DNA of 64,000 bases from Corynebacterium choanae (GTDB lineage Bacteria; Actinomycetota; Actinomycetes; Mycobacteriales; Mycobacteriaceae): NCBI RefSeq assembly GCF_003813965.1, contig NZ_CP033896.1, positions 2,232,001-2,296,000 of the forward strand, written 5' to 3'. Position 1 is the stretch's first letter; each line of letters starts with the position of its first letter. The notes under the pieces were generated by a model that worked only from the letters and a program-made list of their open reading frames with translations, had not been told where the DNA came from and searched no databases. Of this stretch, positions 50,232-59,901 are shown one piece after another. The position numbers and the translations under genes are program-made.

Positions 50232-51557
50232 GTGACCACCAAATACAACAACTCCGAGGCAAACCAGTGGCAATTCGCAACCCGTGCCATTCACGCCGGC
50301 CAACCTGTTGACGGCGAAACCGGCGCCCGGAATCTGCCGATCTATCTCACCTCGTCGTTTGTGTTCAACTCGGCCGATCACGCCCGGCAGCGCTTCGCCC
50401 TGGAAGATGCCGGCCCGGTCTACTCCCGGCTCACCAACCCGACCGTTGCCGCCGTCGAAGAGCGGCTCGCCTCCCTCGAAGGTGGCGTTCATGCGGTGCT
50501 TTTTGCTTCCGGGCAGGCCGCCGAAACGGCAGCGATCCTCAATATTGCCGAAGCAGGATCCCACATTGTGGCGTCTTCTCGGCTCTACGGCGGCACCTAT
50601 ACGCTGCTCGATGTGACGTTGCGTCGACTTGGTATCGAAACCACCTTTGTTGCCAACCCGGATGACCTCTCCCAGTGGGAAGACGCCGTACAGGACAACA
50701 CTGTCGCATTCTTTGGGGAAACCTTCGCCAACCCGCAAGCCGACGTACTCGACATTCCAGCCGTTGCCGAAGTTGCCCACCGCAACCAAGTGCCACTAAT
50801 TATCGACAACACGGTAGCCACCGCCGCTGTGGCCCGGCCGCTCGAACTCGGCGCCGATGTCGTGGTCGCATCCACCACCAAGTTCTACACCGGTAACGGC
50901 TCCGCGCTGGGCGGCGTGCTCGTCGACGGTGGCAAGTTCGACTGGACAGTTGAGCGCAATGGCAAACCAGTCTTCCCTGGTTTTGTCACCCCGGATGCCG
51001 CCTACCACGGTCTCAAATATGCTGACCTGGGCGCGCCCGCCTACGGCTTGAAAGCACGAGTCGGTTTGCTGCGGGACACCGGTGCCGCACCTTCCCCACT
51101 CAACGCCTGGATTTTGGCGCAAGGCCTCGACACCTTGTCGCTGCGTATTGAGCGTCACAACGAAAATGCAGCGAAGGTTGCCCAGTTCCTCGATGCAAAC
51201 GATCTCGTTGCAAAGGTGAACTATGCAGGTCTGCCTTCCAGCCCATGGCACAAGGTGAAAGAAAAACTTGGCCTGCAGCACACCGGTTCGGTGATCTCTT
51301 TCGATCTCAACGGTGGCCAGGAGGAAGCCTGGAAGTTCATTGATGCGCTCCAACTGCACTCCAATGTGGCCAACATTGGTGATGTGCGCTCCTTGGTGGT
51401 ACACCCCGCCACCACCACCCACTCCCAGCTCGACGAGGAAGGCCTCAAGGGCGCCGGCGTCACCCCCGCCACGGTTCGCTTATCGGTAGGTATCGAAAAC
51501 ATTGACGATATTCTTGCCGACCTGCAGCGCGGATTTGATGCCATTAGCGGTTCGTAA
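50232..51557 (+). CDS. metY: O-acetylhomoserine sulfhydrylase
   Basis: PLP enzyme that turns O-acetylhomoserine and sulfide (or methanethiol) into homocysteine (or methionine). The 441-aa protein has the Cys/Met metabolism family pattern: ATRAIHAGQ at the start, LYGGTYTLLDVTLRRLG, DNTVATAAVARPLELGADVVV and the PLP lysine in STTKFYTGNGSALGG. I start it at GTG 50232, after AGGAGA, since the 36 codons upstream look non-native. metX follows about 320 bp on. A McbR-like operator lies upstream. Confidence 0.95.
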   Translation: MTTKYNNSEANQWQFATRAIHAGQPVDGETGARNLPIYLTSSFVFNSADHARQRFALEDAGPVYSRLTNPTVAAVEERLASLEGGVHAVLFASGQAAETAAILNIAEAGSHIVASSRLYGGTYTLLDVTLRRLGIETTFVANPDDLSQWEDAVQDNTVAFFGETFANPQADVLDIPAVAEVAHRNQVPLIIDNTVATAAVARPLELGADVVVASTTKFYTGNGSALGGVLVDGGKFDWTVERNGKPVFPGFVTPDAAYHGLKYADLGAPAYGLKARVGLLRDTGAAPSPLNAWILAQGLDTLSLRIERHNENAAKVAQFLDANDLVAKVNYAGLPSSPWHKVKEKLGLQHTGSVISFDLNGGQEEAWKFIDALQLHSNVANIGDVRSLVVHPATTTHSQLDEEGLKGAGVTPATVRLSVGIENIDDILADLQRGFDAISGS

Positions 51558-51875
51558 AGAGTTCCATGCCCACCGCCCTGACAACACTGATGAGCACCAT
51601 TCCCGCCAGTGTGAGCACCGCGATCGCTGCTGACACAGAAAGCCAGCTCATCACCGCAGTGTACGGCGCAAGGCTAACCTAGGAATGTCTCTCCCTCTTA
51701 TCGTCGCGCACGGTAAGAGGGATTGGTCATATCCGGCGCGGGTAGCGACAGTGCAACGTCCGGCACTGACGACGATCATCGGGGCGCTGATTCCGGCCTC
51801 CCCAACCACTGCCTATTGCCGCATAGCAGCTACAGTAGACACGCCCACCATGGTTCATTTTGAAAGGCACTGACG
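51558..51875. other. metY-metX intergenic region
   Basis: About 320 bp. It contains a DtxR-like half-site near 51671 (GGCTAACCTA) but no second half. A seven-codon frame (ATG 51850 to TGA 51873) ends two bases before metX. No convincing McbR site was found. Confidence 0.45.
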
Positions 51876-52955
51876 ATGGCTCAGACGCACACAGTGACAA
51901 TTCCCCACTTCGTCACCGAAGCTTCCGTGGAACTGACCCATCTCACCGCCGCCTATGCGATGTACGGAACACCGCACATCCAGCCCGATGGGCGCAGCAA
52001 CATTCTGCTGGTCGAACACGCCCTTACCGGCGATCATCAGGTCGACCAGTGGTGGGGGCCGGAAATCGTCGGACCGGAAGGGGTATTTCGCACCGACCAA
52101 TACTGTGTACTGTCAATCAACACACTGGGCGGATGCATGGGCACCACCGGACCTGGCAGCATCGCCCCCGATGGGCAGGCCTACGGCTCCCGCTTCCCTG
52201 CCCTGACCATTCGCGATCTTGTCCATTTCGAAGCAGCCGTCCTCGACGAATTAGGCATCAGGGAGGTCGCTGCGGTGATTGGCGGCTCAATGGGTGGGGC
52301 GAAAGCCTTGGAATGGACATTGCTCTACCCGCAGCGGGTTCGCGCCGCACTCGTACTTGCAGTGTCCGCCCGGGCATCCGCCTGGCAGATCGGTATTCAA
52401 AAAGCCCAGATGACAGCGATCACCCGTGATCCGCACTATCTCAACGGGGACTACTATCACACCGAACACACCCCGCAGCAGGGGCTGGCCGCCGCCAGGA
52501 AGATCGCGCATCTCACCTATCGCGGTGAGCTAGAGATGGATGAACGCTTTGGTACCGACGCCCAAACCGGGGAAAACCCATTAGGGCCGACACTTGCGGA
52601 TTCGGGACGTTTTGCGGTCGAATCTTATCTCGACCACCAGGCCAGCAAACTCGTGGAACGCTTTGATGCCGGCTCCTACATGATTCTCACCGAAGCATTA
52701 AATCGGCACGATATTGGCCGCGGGCGGGGTGGACTGAATAAAGCATTAGCATCGTCGACGGTGCCAACCTTTATCTGCGGGGTTGATACCGACATTTTGT
52801 ACCCCTACCATCAGCAGGAACATCTCGCCCGAAACCTTGGCAATCTGATCGGCATGGCGAAAATTACTTCCCCATGCGGACATGATGCCTTCCTCACCGA
52901 GACTCGGCAGCTCGTACAGATCATGCACCGCTTCATAACACGAATCAGCACCTAA
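51876..52955 (+). CDS. metX: homoserine O-acetyltransferase
   Basis: Transfers acetyl from acetyl-CoA to homoserine, the first committed step of methionine synthesis in Corynebacterium; its product feeds MetY. The 359-aa alpha/beta-hydrolase-fold protein shows EHALTGDHQ, the nucleophile elbow GGSMGGAKALEW, the acid VDTDILYP and the histidine CGHDAFLTE. Start ATG 51876 has AAAGG 8 nt upstream. The ATG lies two bases after the stop of a seven-codon frame, which is probably chance. Confidence 0.96.
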   Translation: MAQTHTVTIPHFVTEASVELTHLTAAYAMYGTPHIQPDGRSNILLVEHALTGDHQVDQWWGPEIVGPEGVFRTDQYCVLSINTLGGCMGTTGPGSIAPDGQAYGSRFPALTIRDLVHFEAAVLDELGIREVAAVIGGSMGGAKALEWTLLYPQRVRAALVLAVSARASAWQIGIQKAQMTAITRDPHYLNGDYYHTEHTPQQGLAAARKIAHLTYRGELEMDERFGTDAQTGENPLGPTLADSGRFAVESYLDHQASKLVERFDAGSYMILTEALNRHDIGRGRGGLNKALASSTVPTFICGVDTDILYPYHQQEHLARNLGNLIGMAKITSPCGHDAFLTETRQLVQIMHRFITRIST

Positions 52956-53074
52956 CCCGCAAGGCAGGTTCGCTGCTGAAACACTCCCGATCCGCAGCGG
53001 CTAGCGACACCGCTACCTGCACAAGATCAGCGCTGACCGCCTAAATGTCGCATCCCCTGTGAACACAACGCAAA

Positions 53075-53120
53075 GCGCTGGGATCATCAGCGAAGATACT
53101 CACTGTCTGCATCCCAGCGC
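53075..53120 (-). terminator. hairpin between convergent metX and DUF2892 genes
   Basis: GCGCTGGGAT (53075-53084) pairs with ATCCCAGCGC (53111-53120). On the minus strand TTTGCGTTG follows, so it best serves the leftward DUF2892 gene, but it could also slow metX transcripts. Confidence 0.65.
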
Positions 53121-53160
53121 GCTACAGTTACCTGGCGATCATTACACCACAGACAAGTAG

Positions 53161-53361
53161 CTACTTGCTCACCTTGCAGGTGTTAATCCTAAACAAGGTG
53201 TACAGCGGGCAGAAACCGGCAACTGCGGTCACAGCCATGATTGCGGCAACAACCCACAGCACAATTGACCACACACCCGTGGTTGCCATGGCTCCGACAA
53301 CAGCCGCGACGGCGACAATGGCACGGCCTAGACGATCGATAGTGCTTTCATTTCGTTTCAT
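53161..53361 (-). CDS. DUF2892 small membrane protein
   Basis: A 66-aa protein with two hydrophobic segments and the DUF2892 pattern: basic start MKRNESTIDRLGR, then a final GFCPLYTLFRINTC motif with two cysteines. The domain occurs alone or fused to rhodanese domains (YgaP type) and is often linked to sulfur metabolism, which would fit the nearby met genes, but its role is unproven. Start ATG 53359-53361. Confidence 0.85.
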   Translation of the reverse strand: MKRNESTIDRLGRAIVAVAAVVGAMATTGVWSIVLWVVAAIMAVTAVAGFCPLYTLFRINTCKVSK

Positions 53362-53915
53362 GTGCCAAGATCCTATCGGCAAATCTGCTTCCCTCCTACG
53401 ACACGGTGAACACGAGCGGCCGTAAGTAGCAATATTTTCCCAGCTGCGCCCCAAGCAGCCTGCACAAACACCTAGTAGGTGATCTGCCACACAGTGACCG
53501 CAGTGCACCACGAACATTCACACTCTGTGGTGTTCTTTGCTGCCCCATCCTTCGTTGCGCAACTGGCGTCACTGCCCCGCGACATTAGGCACACCGGCGC
53601 TGATACAGGCGGAATAACCCCCCCGTAGACGAAGTGTCTACCGCGGCATGCTGAGCGGAAAACCACCACCGTATTTGCGGCGGTGCCGGTCTCCTTAGCG
53701 CTGTACATATGCTGACTCGTAGCCCCAATATGCAACACAACGACAACCAAGCAGGTATCTCCTCCACATGTGTCGCACGCATTGCAGCTGCCATATATTC
53801 TTCCAGCCGCCATGGCGCATAAGACCCGCAGCATCCATGGGGTGTGTACGCCCGACCCCGGTCACACTGGGATGAACAGTGCACCCTGCAGCGAATCGCC
53901 ACCGGGGATGTACTA
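53362..53915. other. intergenic region upstream of the DUF2892 gene
   Basis: About 550 bp between two leftward genes. Frames of up to about 120 codons are open but have no recognisable protein content, odd composition and no good start sites. No hairpin with a U-run is seen. Confidence 0.45.
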
Positions 53916-54365
53916 TTAGCTTCCCAGCGAGTCGACGCTAAGCGCCAAATACGCCAACAGTCCCCCGGTCAACGCACAAAACATGGCGTCCTTTTTTGGG
54001 GTTCTAATCGCTAAAATCCCCAGCCGTGTGCGGCTGACTGTGCAATGCAACCAAGCCAGCCACAGCATGCTCAGCCCCAGGGTAAACGTTGCCCGCCGCC
54101 AATGATCCGTCAACACGAAAAACACTGCGGTCACCAGCCCCACCAGCAATCCGCCAACTAGCAGCCGTTGCAGCACAGGTGAACAAGCAACAGGAAGCGC
54201 GACAGCTTTCCTCCCACTTGCCGCAGCAGGCGCAGCCTTCACTACGGTTTTCCCATTCAGCTTGACCGAGGATCGACCACGTGCTGCCCTTTCACCAGGA
54301 GAGGTTCGACTTGTCTTCGCCACCCCAGGAGAACAATGTTGCTGCGCGGGTTGTTCATCAACCAT
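53916..54365 (-). CDS. DUF3017 membrane protein
   Basis: A 149-aa protein with a basic, Ala/Ser-rich cytoplasmic N-terminus and three hydrophobic helices (LLVGGLLVGLVTAVFFVL, ATFTLGLSMLWLAWLH, AMFCALTGGLLAYLALSV). The order folD then DUF3017 is a known actinobacterial arrangement and supports the call. It begins 17 bp after folD and is probably co-transcribed with it. Function unknown. Confidence 0.82.
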   Translation of the reverse strand: MVDEQPAQQHCSPGVAKTSRTSPGERAARGRSSVKLNGKTVVKAAPAAASGRKAVALPVACSPVLQRLLVGGLLVGLVTAVFFVLTDHWRRATFTLGLSMLWLAWLHCTVSRTRLGILAIRTPKKDAMFCALTGGLLAYLALSVDSLGS

Positions 54366-54382
54366 GACCGGTGCCCCGCACA

Positions 54383-55243
54383 CTAGTGGGTGATGCCGGC
54401 GAGTCGCTCTGCGCGCTCCACCACATTGCGCACCAAAAAAGCCCGCGTCAACGGCCCCACACCACCCGGATTCGGACTGACAAACCCGGCTGTATCCCAC
54501 ACCGATGGATGCACATCACCGAAAAGTTTGCCGTCTTTGCGGGAAACCCCAACATCTAAAATCGCAGCCCCCGGCTTCACCATATCGGCAGTCAGCATAT
54601 GCGGAACCCCCGCCGCAGCCACCACAATATCAGCGTTGCGTGTATGGGCGGCAAGATCCTTCGTCCCCGTGTGGCACAGTGTCACCGTCGCGTTTTCACT
54701 GCGCCGCGTCAGCATCAACCCGATCGGACGCCCCACAGTCACACCACGACCAATCACCACCACTTCAGCGCCGGCCAACGGCACATCGTAGCGCCGCAAC
54801 AAATGAATGGCTCCATTCGGGGTGCACGGCAACGGCGCCTCATCCCCAAGCACTAGTTTGCCAAGATTCACCGGATGGAGCCCGTCGGCATCTTTTTCCG
54901 GATCAATCGCCGCCAACACCCGATTTTCATCTAAATGCTTCGGCAGTGGAAGCTGCACAATATAGCCGGTGCACGCCTCATCGGAGTTCAGCTCAGCAAG
55001 CACTTCCTCCAGCGCTTCCTGGCTAATGTCAGCAGGCAGATCCCGCCGAATCGATTCCACCCCGATCTCTTGACAGTCCTTATGCTTCATCCGTACATAT
55101 GCTTGGCTGGCAGGATCCTCCCCCACCAATACGGTCGCCAAACCAGGGATAACGCCACGATCCTTCAACGCAGCAACCCGGGCTTGTAAATCGGCAACAA
55201 TCTCGGAACGGTAGCGGTTTCCGTCAAGTTTTTCGGCAGTCAT
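54383..55243 (-). CDS. folD: bifunctional methylenetetrahydrofolate dehydrogenase/cyclohydrolase
   Basis: Interconverts methylene-, methenyl- and formyl-tetrahydrofolate with NADP, supplying one-carbon units for purines and methionine. The 286-aa protein has the family motifs [16 protein letters not shown] (catalytic Tyr and Lys), [25 protein letters not shown], and the nucleotide-binding [16 protein letters not shown], ending with [14 protein letters not shown]. Start ATG 55241-55243; the longer open frame upstream looks non-native. It is divergent from trmL. Confidence 0.96.
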   Translation of the reverse strand: MTAEKLDGNRYRSEIVADLQARVAALKDRGVIPGLATVLVGEDPASQAYVRMKHKDCQEIGVESIRRDLPADISQEALEEVLAELNSDEACTGYIVQLPLPKHLDENRVLAAIDPEKDADGLHPVNLGKLVLGDEAPLPCTPNGAIHLLRRYDVPLAGAEVVVIGRGVTVGRPIGLMLTRRSENATVTLCHTGTKDLAAHTRNADIVVAAAGVPHMLTADMVKPGAAILDVGVSRKDGKLFGDVHPSVWDTAGFVSPNPGGVGPLTRAFLVRNVVERAERLAGITH

Positions 55244-55335
55244 GGCCTTTAGTATTCCATTACTTCGCCACCGGGCGAACGTACCCCCACCCGTTCGGGG
55301 ACTCGCCGCCGCCGATCCCACTACGATGTGTCAAT

Positions 55336-55812
55336 GTGAATAGCCCAATCGTGCACATTATTTTCGATCAACCCAAAATACCGCCAAACACAGGCAACGC
55401 GATCCGTCTCAGCGCGATTACTGGTGCACATCTGCACATTGCAGGCCCGGTCGCGTTCACCTTTGACGACAAGAATCTGCGGCGCGCCGGCCTGGACTAT
55501 CACGATCTTGCAACTGTGACTGTGCACGACAATCTTGCTGCAGCATTCGCAGCAATCGGTCCTGCCCGAGTGTTTGCGTTTACCGGCAAAGCCACAGTCC
55601 GCCACACCGATATCGCCTACGAACAGGGTGATGTGCTGCTCTTTGGCCCGGAGCCGACCGGGCTCGACGACGCGGCGCTGCAGCATCCCCGCATCACCGA
55701 ACAGGTACGAATCCCAATGCTGCCGTCCCGGCGCAGTTTAAACCTGTCGAATGCGGCAGCCATCGGCGTCTATGAGGCGTGGCGACAATTATCGTTTCGG
55801 GGTGCTGTCTAG
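55336..55812 (+). CDS. trmL: tRNA (cytidine/uridine-34-2'-O)-methyltransferase, SPOUT family
   Basis: Methylates the ribose of the wobble base of leucine tRNAs, using S-adenosylmethionine. The 158-aa protein has the three SPOUT motifs: PPNTGNAIRLSAITGAHLHI, LLFGPEPTGLDD and RSLNLSNAAAIGVYEAWRQL, which make the trefoil-knot cofactor site. The length is typical of TrmL, which has no extra RNA-binding domain. Start is GTG 55336. The 3' end overlaps the convergent membrane-protein gene by 24 bp. Confidence 0.93.
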   Translation: MNSPIVHIIFDQPKIPPNTGNAIRLSAITGAHLHIAGPVAFTFDDKNLRRAGLDYHDLATVTVHDNLAAAFAAIGPARVFAFTGKATVRHTDIAYEQGDVLLFGPEPTGLDDAALQHPRITEQVRIPMLPSRRSLNLSNAAAIGVYEAWRQLSFRGAV

Positions 55813-56529
55813 CAACCATTGCCGGGGTGCAGCAACCCCGGCGCGACGCAGTGCGTAGCGGGCAAGCCGATCAACCAGGATTGGATCGGAAAGCAGCTGG
55901 GATTCCCACATCCCATCAAGGTCAGTGCGCAGTAAACTTTTTTCACCCTCGGCCGTGTATCCCCCTGCCGATGGGGTGGCGATGGTGTGTGCAGGCCATT
56001 CAATGAGCTGGGCAAGCTCCCGCGGGGAGGCGGTAAACAGCACTCGGGTAGCGAAATACTGTTTACTCAATCCACGGTCGAGCAGCTGCAGCATACCGCG
56101 GCGGCGCCGAATCCCGCCGAGCCGGGCATATCCATAGGTCACCACAATCAGCAACACGGGAACGGCCGCGGTCAACACACCGGTGAACACAGCAACATGA
56201 TGAATAGCAGTGGCCTGGTCAGCCACCGCCATCGTGAGTTTGTCGGTGGCATCTCCTGCCCCGGCGAACGGGCTGGCAAGCTTGTCGCCCAACACAGGCA
56301 CGCCATCAACTTTGTCCCGTGCAGTGTCCAAATTCGCCCCCAGGCTTTGCGTCGCCTGCTCAATACGCTGCAATGGGGCAGCAATATTGTTGATGACCGC
56401 ATATATCGCTTTGCCAATACTGACCGCCACGATGATCGAGCAAATAACAAGAAGATCACCGATAACAGTGCTCAGAAAACGCACAGGTTGAGCGGAGTAC
56501 CAGCCCCGGAACACATGATCGGTAGCCAC
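55789..56529 (-). CDS. predicted membrane protein, function unknown
   Basis: A 246-aa protein with two membrane helices (about residues 20-45 and 112-132) flanking an Ala/Asp-rich loop with coiled-coil character, then a basic cytoplasmic C-terminal domain (RRRRGMLQLLDRGL and LIEWPAHTIATPSAGGYTA). The position beside trmL and folD may be conserved in the genus. The start is GTG 56527-56529. I cannot assign a family. It overlaps trmL tail to tail by 24 bp. Confidence 0.75.
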   Translation of the reverse strand: MATDHVFRGWYSAQPVRFLSTVIGDLLVICSIIVAVSIGKAIYAVINNIAAPLQRIEQATQSLGANLDTARDKVDGVPVLGDKLASPFAGAGDATDKLTMAVADQATAIHHVAVFTGVLTAAVPVLLIVVTYGYARLGGIRRRRGMLQLLDRGLSKQYFATRVLFTASPRELAQLIEWPAHTIATPSAGGYTAEGEKSLLRTDLDGMWESQLLSDPILVDRLARYALRRAGVAAPRQWLLDSTPKR

Positions 56530-56920
56530 TTAGGAACTCCTCACGCCGAAGTATCACAGCCGCCGACGACAACCGTCGGTGCGGCACAATCTGTCCCATG
56601 GTACCGCCTGGCAACATCGCCCCTGCCACTGGAGGGACATCCCCGCAGAACGCTTTGCACTGTTTTGGCACCCCAGCTGTCACCCATCATGGCATTGTGC
56701 AGTTGGTGTTTGTTGTTTGCTCACTGTCGGGGAGGACTCCCGCATGCTTGCCGAATGCGCCTGATGGTTACTGGTGCGCAGATCAAAGTGGTGGTGCAAC
56801 ACTCTGCACCCGCCGGATCCGCGATACCATCGCCACCGACGGGTGCATCAACACAGATTCAACTATCACCACTGGTGCTGATTTCCCCTAGTGCACACCC
56901 GGGGACGCAAAGGCTGCACG
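56530..56920. other. intergenic region
   Basis: About 390 bp between two leftward genes. The short frames here carry no recognisable protein; no strong hairpin or operator is seen. Confidence 0.45.
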
Positions 56921-57673
56921 CTATGGTGCACCCATGGTGGCAACCATCCACGGGATGACTGCAACAACAAGAAAATTGTTAAGAATATGCGCCAAATAGG
57001 ACAACGCAATCTGTTTGTGTGCCGCTAAATACAGCAGCGTGAAAATCACCGCCATCGGCAGATACGCCATGATTTCTGCAGGTTGATTGACGTGAATCAG
57101 CGCAAACGCCACCGCCGACAGGCTAGCAACCAACCAAGTTGGCGCGAAAGCAGAACATTTGCCGATAAGAATATGGCGGAAAATAATTTCTTCCACAAGC
57201 GGGCCGATAATCACAAACAACGCAACAGTCGCCCACAGCGGCGCCTGCTGGATTGCTGTTTGCAGCTTCTGTTCATTTTCCGCTTCAGTCACCGGCCCCG
57301 TGAGCTGGCTGGCAATATTGTTGAGCACAATAATCACCACCGGGCTGACGATAATCGCAATGATCTTTAGCCACGGCCGGCTACTAAACGTAGAGCGGAA
57401 GGATGCAATGACCGCCCGCCCATAGAAAGCAATACCGAGAATTGCCGGCAGCGCATACATGATCACTGATGCCCAAAAAAGATTATTGAACGGGGCAGGC
57501 AGCGTCGTGGTGAGGAAGGTTTCCGTGCCGGGCAGCAGTACACATAACGCATACGTTGCAAGCAGCACCGGGATTTGCCAGCGATCCTGCCGGGATAGCC
57601 GCGTCGGAGATTGCGTCACCGAAACTTGGGGATGAAGTATTTGTTGGTCAGTCACAATTGAAAATTGTTGCAC
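56921..57673 (-). CDS. CPBP-family intramembrane metalloprotease
   Basis: A 250-aa polytopic membrane protein with the CPBP/Abi motifs: EEIIFRHIL (EExxxR), FALIHVN (FxxxH) and HILNNF (HxxxN), which would form the zinc site within the membrane. About seven helices. These proteins include Rce1-like proteases and bacteriocin self-immunity factors; no bacteriocin genes are nearby. The start is uncertain: GTG 57671-57673 or GTG 57653-57655. TATAAA on the minus strand (57699-57704) is a possible -10. Confidence 0.85.
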   Translation of the reverse strand: MQQFSIVTDQQILHPQVSVTQSPTRLSRQDRWQIPVLLATYALCVLLPGTETFLTTTLPAPFNNLFWASVIMYALPAILGIAFYGRAVIASFRSTFSSRPWLKIIAIIVSPVVIIVLNNIASQLTGPVTEAENEQKLQTAIQQAPLWATVALFVIIGPLVEEIIFRHILIGKCSAFAPTWLVASLSAVAFALIHVNQPAEIMAYLPMAVIFTLLYLAAHKQIALSYLAHILNNFLVVAVIPWMVATMGAP

Positions 57674-58022
57674 ACTGCAGCAGACCGCTGGTGCTGTTTT
57701 TATAGTTCTGCCAAGGATCTAACAGCAACATTGCAGGCAGGCTCCAGCAGCCCCAGCCGCATCCCAGGCGGTAGTGCACAGCAGACTAGCCGCGCGACCC
57801 CAGCACCATTTTGGAAAAACACGAACACGCCAACCAGCGTCGTCGAGTCTTGCCTGCAGGATGTGCCGACAGTGGTGTTGCTGCTTTTGCGCCGCGTTGC
57901 AAATCTTTTCGTTTCAGCGCGAACACTACCTGTCGCGGCGTGTCCACACCGAGCGTCGCCGCCACTACAAGGATGAGGGTCTTCGGTGTCTTGCTGTCGC
58001 GAGTGGGGAGCGTCCCCGTTGG
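57674..58022. other. intergenic region
   Basis: About 350 bp between two leftward genes. A short GGGGA/TCCCC hairpin (58005-58017) lies directly after the VanW-like gene stop, without a U-run. Nothing else was found. Confidence 0.45.
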
Positions 58023-59711
58023 CTAGCCGCAGCGAACAATCGGTTGCGGATCGTACACCGTGGTGGTGGTTTCTTGGGAGATCACTGCACCAGACAGATC
58101 CCGAATCGTGCGGGTGTCACTGGTGGTGAAACCTTGCGCCCCACCGGATGGAATACAGTTCGCGCCGGGAACTTGCAGCGGCTGTGGGCTGGTGTAGTTC
58201 CACCGGCCACCATTTGCCGATTGCACCTCGACGGTTTTCACCCCGTACATGCTCACCGTGATCGCACCCCCACCAAAGTTTGTGCGGATCAGCACCGGAT
58301 ATGGGGAGGTGTTTTTAAACTGCAGGTCGATCGCACCTTCGAACACGGTTGCTTCCCGACCGGCTGGATAGCGGGAAATATAGTAGGAGTGCGGGGTATG
58401 GGTGACGTCTTGCATGCCGGCGAAATATGCGGCGTTATACAAGGTGGTGGCAAATTGGCTAATACCGCCACCGACGGCTTTGTCGGCGTGACCGTTGAGG
58501 ATGATCCCTGATTCGACGAAGCCTTGGGCAACCCCACGCGGCCCGGTGTAGCCGTTGAGGGAGAATGTTTCACCGGGTACCACCACTGCCCCGTCGACCA
58601 TTTGCGCAACCCGGGCAATGTTGGTGCCCGACGGCCCGGAGAAGCCGCTGGTGGTGAAGCTAGAGATTTGCTGGTCGAAGGTGGCTTGCTGGGCTTGTTC
58701 GGTGGTGTAGGTGGCTGGAATGTCGGTGTAGTGTGCGGCGAAGGTTTTTGCGGTCTCGTCGTTGGCTTTCGCCGCCGGGGTGAGAACTCGCTGCTCAAGG
58801 GTGTCACTGATTGCTGCCCAATCGATGCTTACCCCGTCCACTGATGGGGTGACATCAATGCCGCTGCCGGTGACAGCAATTTGTGCATTGCGCATTGGGC
58901 GTTCGGTCGACAACAGCTGGTTGCGGAGATATTCCACCGCCCCGTCCCGGTCGAAATGACGCACCAGTGTCCCGTCTTCATTGGGGAAGGTAAGCCAACG
59001 ACCGACGTCGGCTACGGGCAAGGTGGCTTCTACTTCATCCCGGCCGGTGATCACAATGGGGGCGCTTACTGCTGCTTCGGCTTCGCCGCGCAGGCGATCC
59101 ACTGCATCGTCGGTGATGGCAGGCGCAATGGGGGTGGGGGTGACGGTGACGGGTTCACCACTGAGCCAAAACGTGCTGAGTTGTTGTCGAACATCATCCC
59201 GGTCGACGTCTTGACCATCGACGGCGTCGGTGGTGTGGACGCTGCCGTCGGCAATCCACAGTGCCCCGTCGATAGGATCCCGGTGAAGTTCGTGTACCAC
59301 ACCGTCCAAGACTGGGTTGAGTTTCGTGTCATCGACCTGGGAGACAACCCCTACTTCGTGGGTGCGAAACAGTCCGGTCAGACGTGTGAACGGATTGTAG
59401 GTGGGTTCCCCGGCCGCGGCGAGTGTTGCTGGAAGATCGACGCTTAGCCCAGCTTGTTGAGGTTGCACCGTGGTGGTGGCGTCACCGGCCACCACGGTCA
59501 CCGGGCTGGTGGAGGTGGCGGCAAGCTCTTCGGCAAGCAGCGCTGCAGCTTCCTCCTGGGTTTTCCCACCGATAGCGATATCTGCGACGGTGACCCCACG
59601 GGGAATGCGGTCGTGCATATATGCGGTATCCGCCCCGTAGGCGATCGCTCCCGCCAGGGCGATTCCACCGACTGCTACTGCCCATTTTGTTGCCGTTTTC
59701 ACCTGCCCCAC
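58023..59711 (-). CDS. VanW-family protein with peptidoglycan-binding-like repeats, membrane anchored
   Basis: A 562-aa envelope protein with an N-terminal signal anchor (WAVAVGGIALAGAIAYGADTAY). It has two tandem PG_binding_4-like domains (about residues 80-330), each with the DV..W and LTVDG-like patterns, then a VanW domain (about 370-500) with GETFSLNGYTGPRGVAQGF, GGGISQFATTLYNAAYFAG and HSYYISRYPAGREATVF, and a C-terminal tail with cysteines. VanW is found in some vancomycin-resistance clusters, but the domain is common in Gram-positive envelope proteins and its activity is unknown. Start is GTG 59709-59711 (or GTG 59700-59702). Confidence 0.88.
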   Translation of the reverse strand: MGQVKTATKWAVAVGGIALAGAIAYGADTAYMHDRIPRGVTVADIAIGGKTQEEAAALLAEELAATSTSPVTVVAGDATTTVQPQQAGLSVDLPATLAAAGEPTYNPFTRLTGLFRTHEVGVVSQVDDTKLNPVLDGVVHELHRDPIDGALWIADGSVHTTDAVDGQDVDRDDVRQQLSTFWLSGEPVTVTPTPIAPAITDDAVDRLRGEAEAAVSAPIVITGRDEVEATLPVADVGRWLTFPNEDGTLVRHFDRDGAVEYLRNQLLSTERPMRNAQIAVTGSGIDVTPSVDGVSIDWAAISDTLEQRVLTPAAKANDETAKTFAAHYTDIPATYTTEQAQQATFDQQISSFTTSGFSGPSGTNIARVAQMVDGAVVVPGETFSLNGYTGPRGVAQGFVESGIILNGHADKAVGGGISQFATTLYNAAYFAGMQDVTHTPHSYYISRYPAGREATVFEGAIDLQFKNTSPYPVLIRTNFGGGAITVSMYGVKTVEVQSANGGRWNYTSPQPLQVPGANCIPSGGAQGFTTSDTRTIRDLSGAVISQETTTTVYDPQPIVRCG

Positions 59712-59901
59712 CCTACCGGGTGGAAGGAATCACCCCCAAAGCACCATCTGTTTTCCGGCACACCCTGTTGGTGTGACACGCCCGTTGGCTTCCCCGGAGG
59801 TTGTGCCGTTACTTCCGCCGGGTGGTGCGCACCGGGGATTGGTATTGGCCAGTATCTTTCAGACCTGGCGGATAACATTGTGGGTCGGTGGATGTGGCTG
59901 G

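Noticed and set aside
51671..51684. GGCTAACCTA as a DtxR box between metY and metX
   Set aside because: Only one half of the palindrome is present, and a role for iron control there is not supported.
51850..51873. Seven-codon leader frame just before metX
   Set aside because: It has no methionine-rich or regulatory feature and no ribosome site of its own; the closeness to metX is probably chance.
53472..53834. Leftward 120-codon frame upstream of the DUF2892 gene
   Set aside because: High Cys/Arg content with no known motif, no ribosome site and competing frames on the same stretch.
56921..57673. CPBP protease as a bacteriocin immunity gene
   Set aside because: No bacteriocin precursor, exporter or regulator lies nearby.
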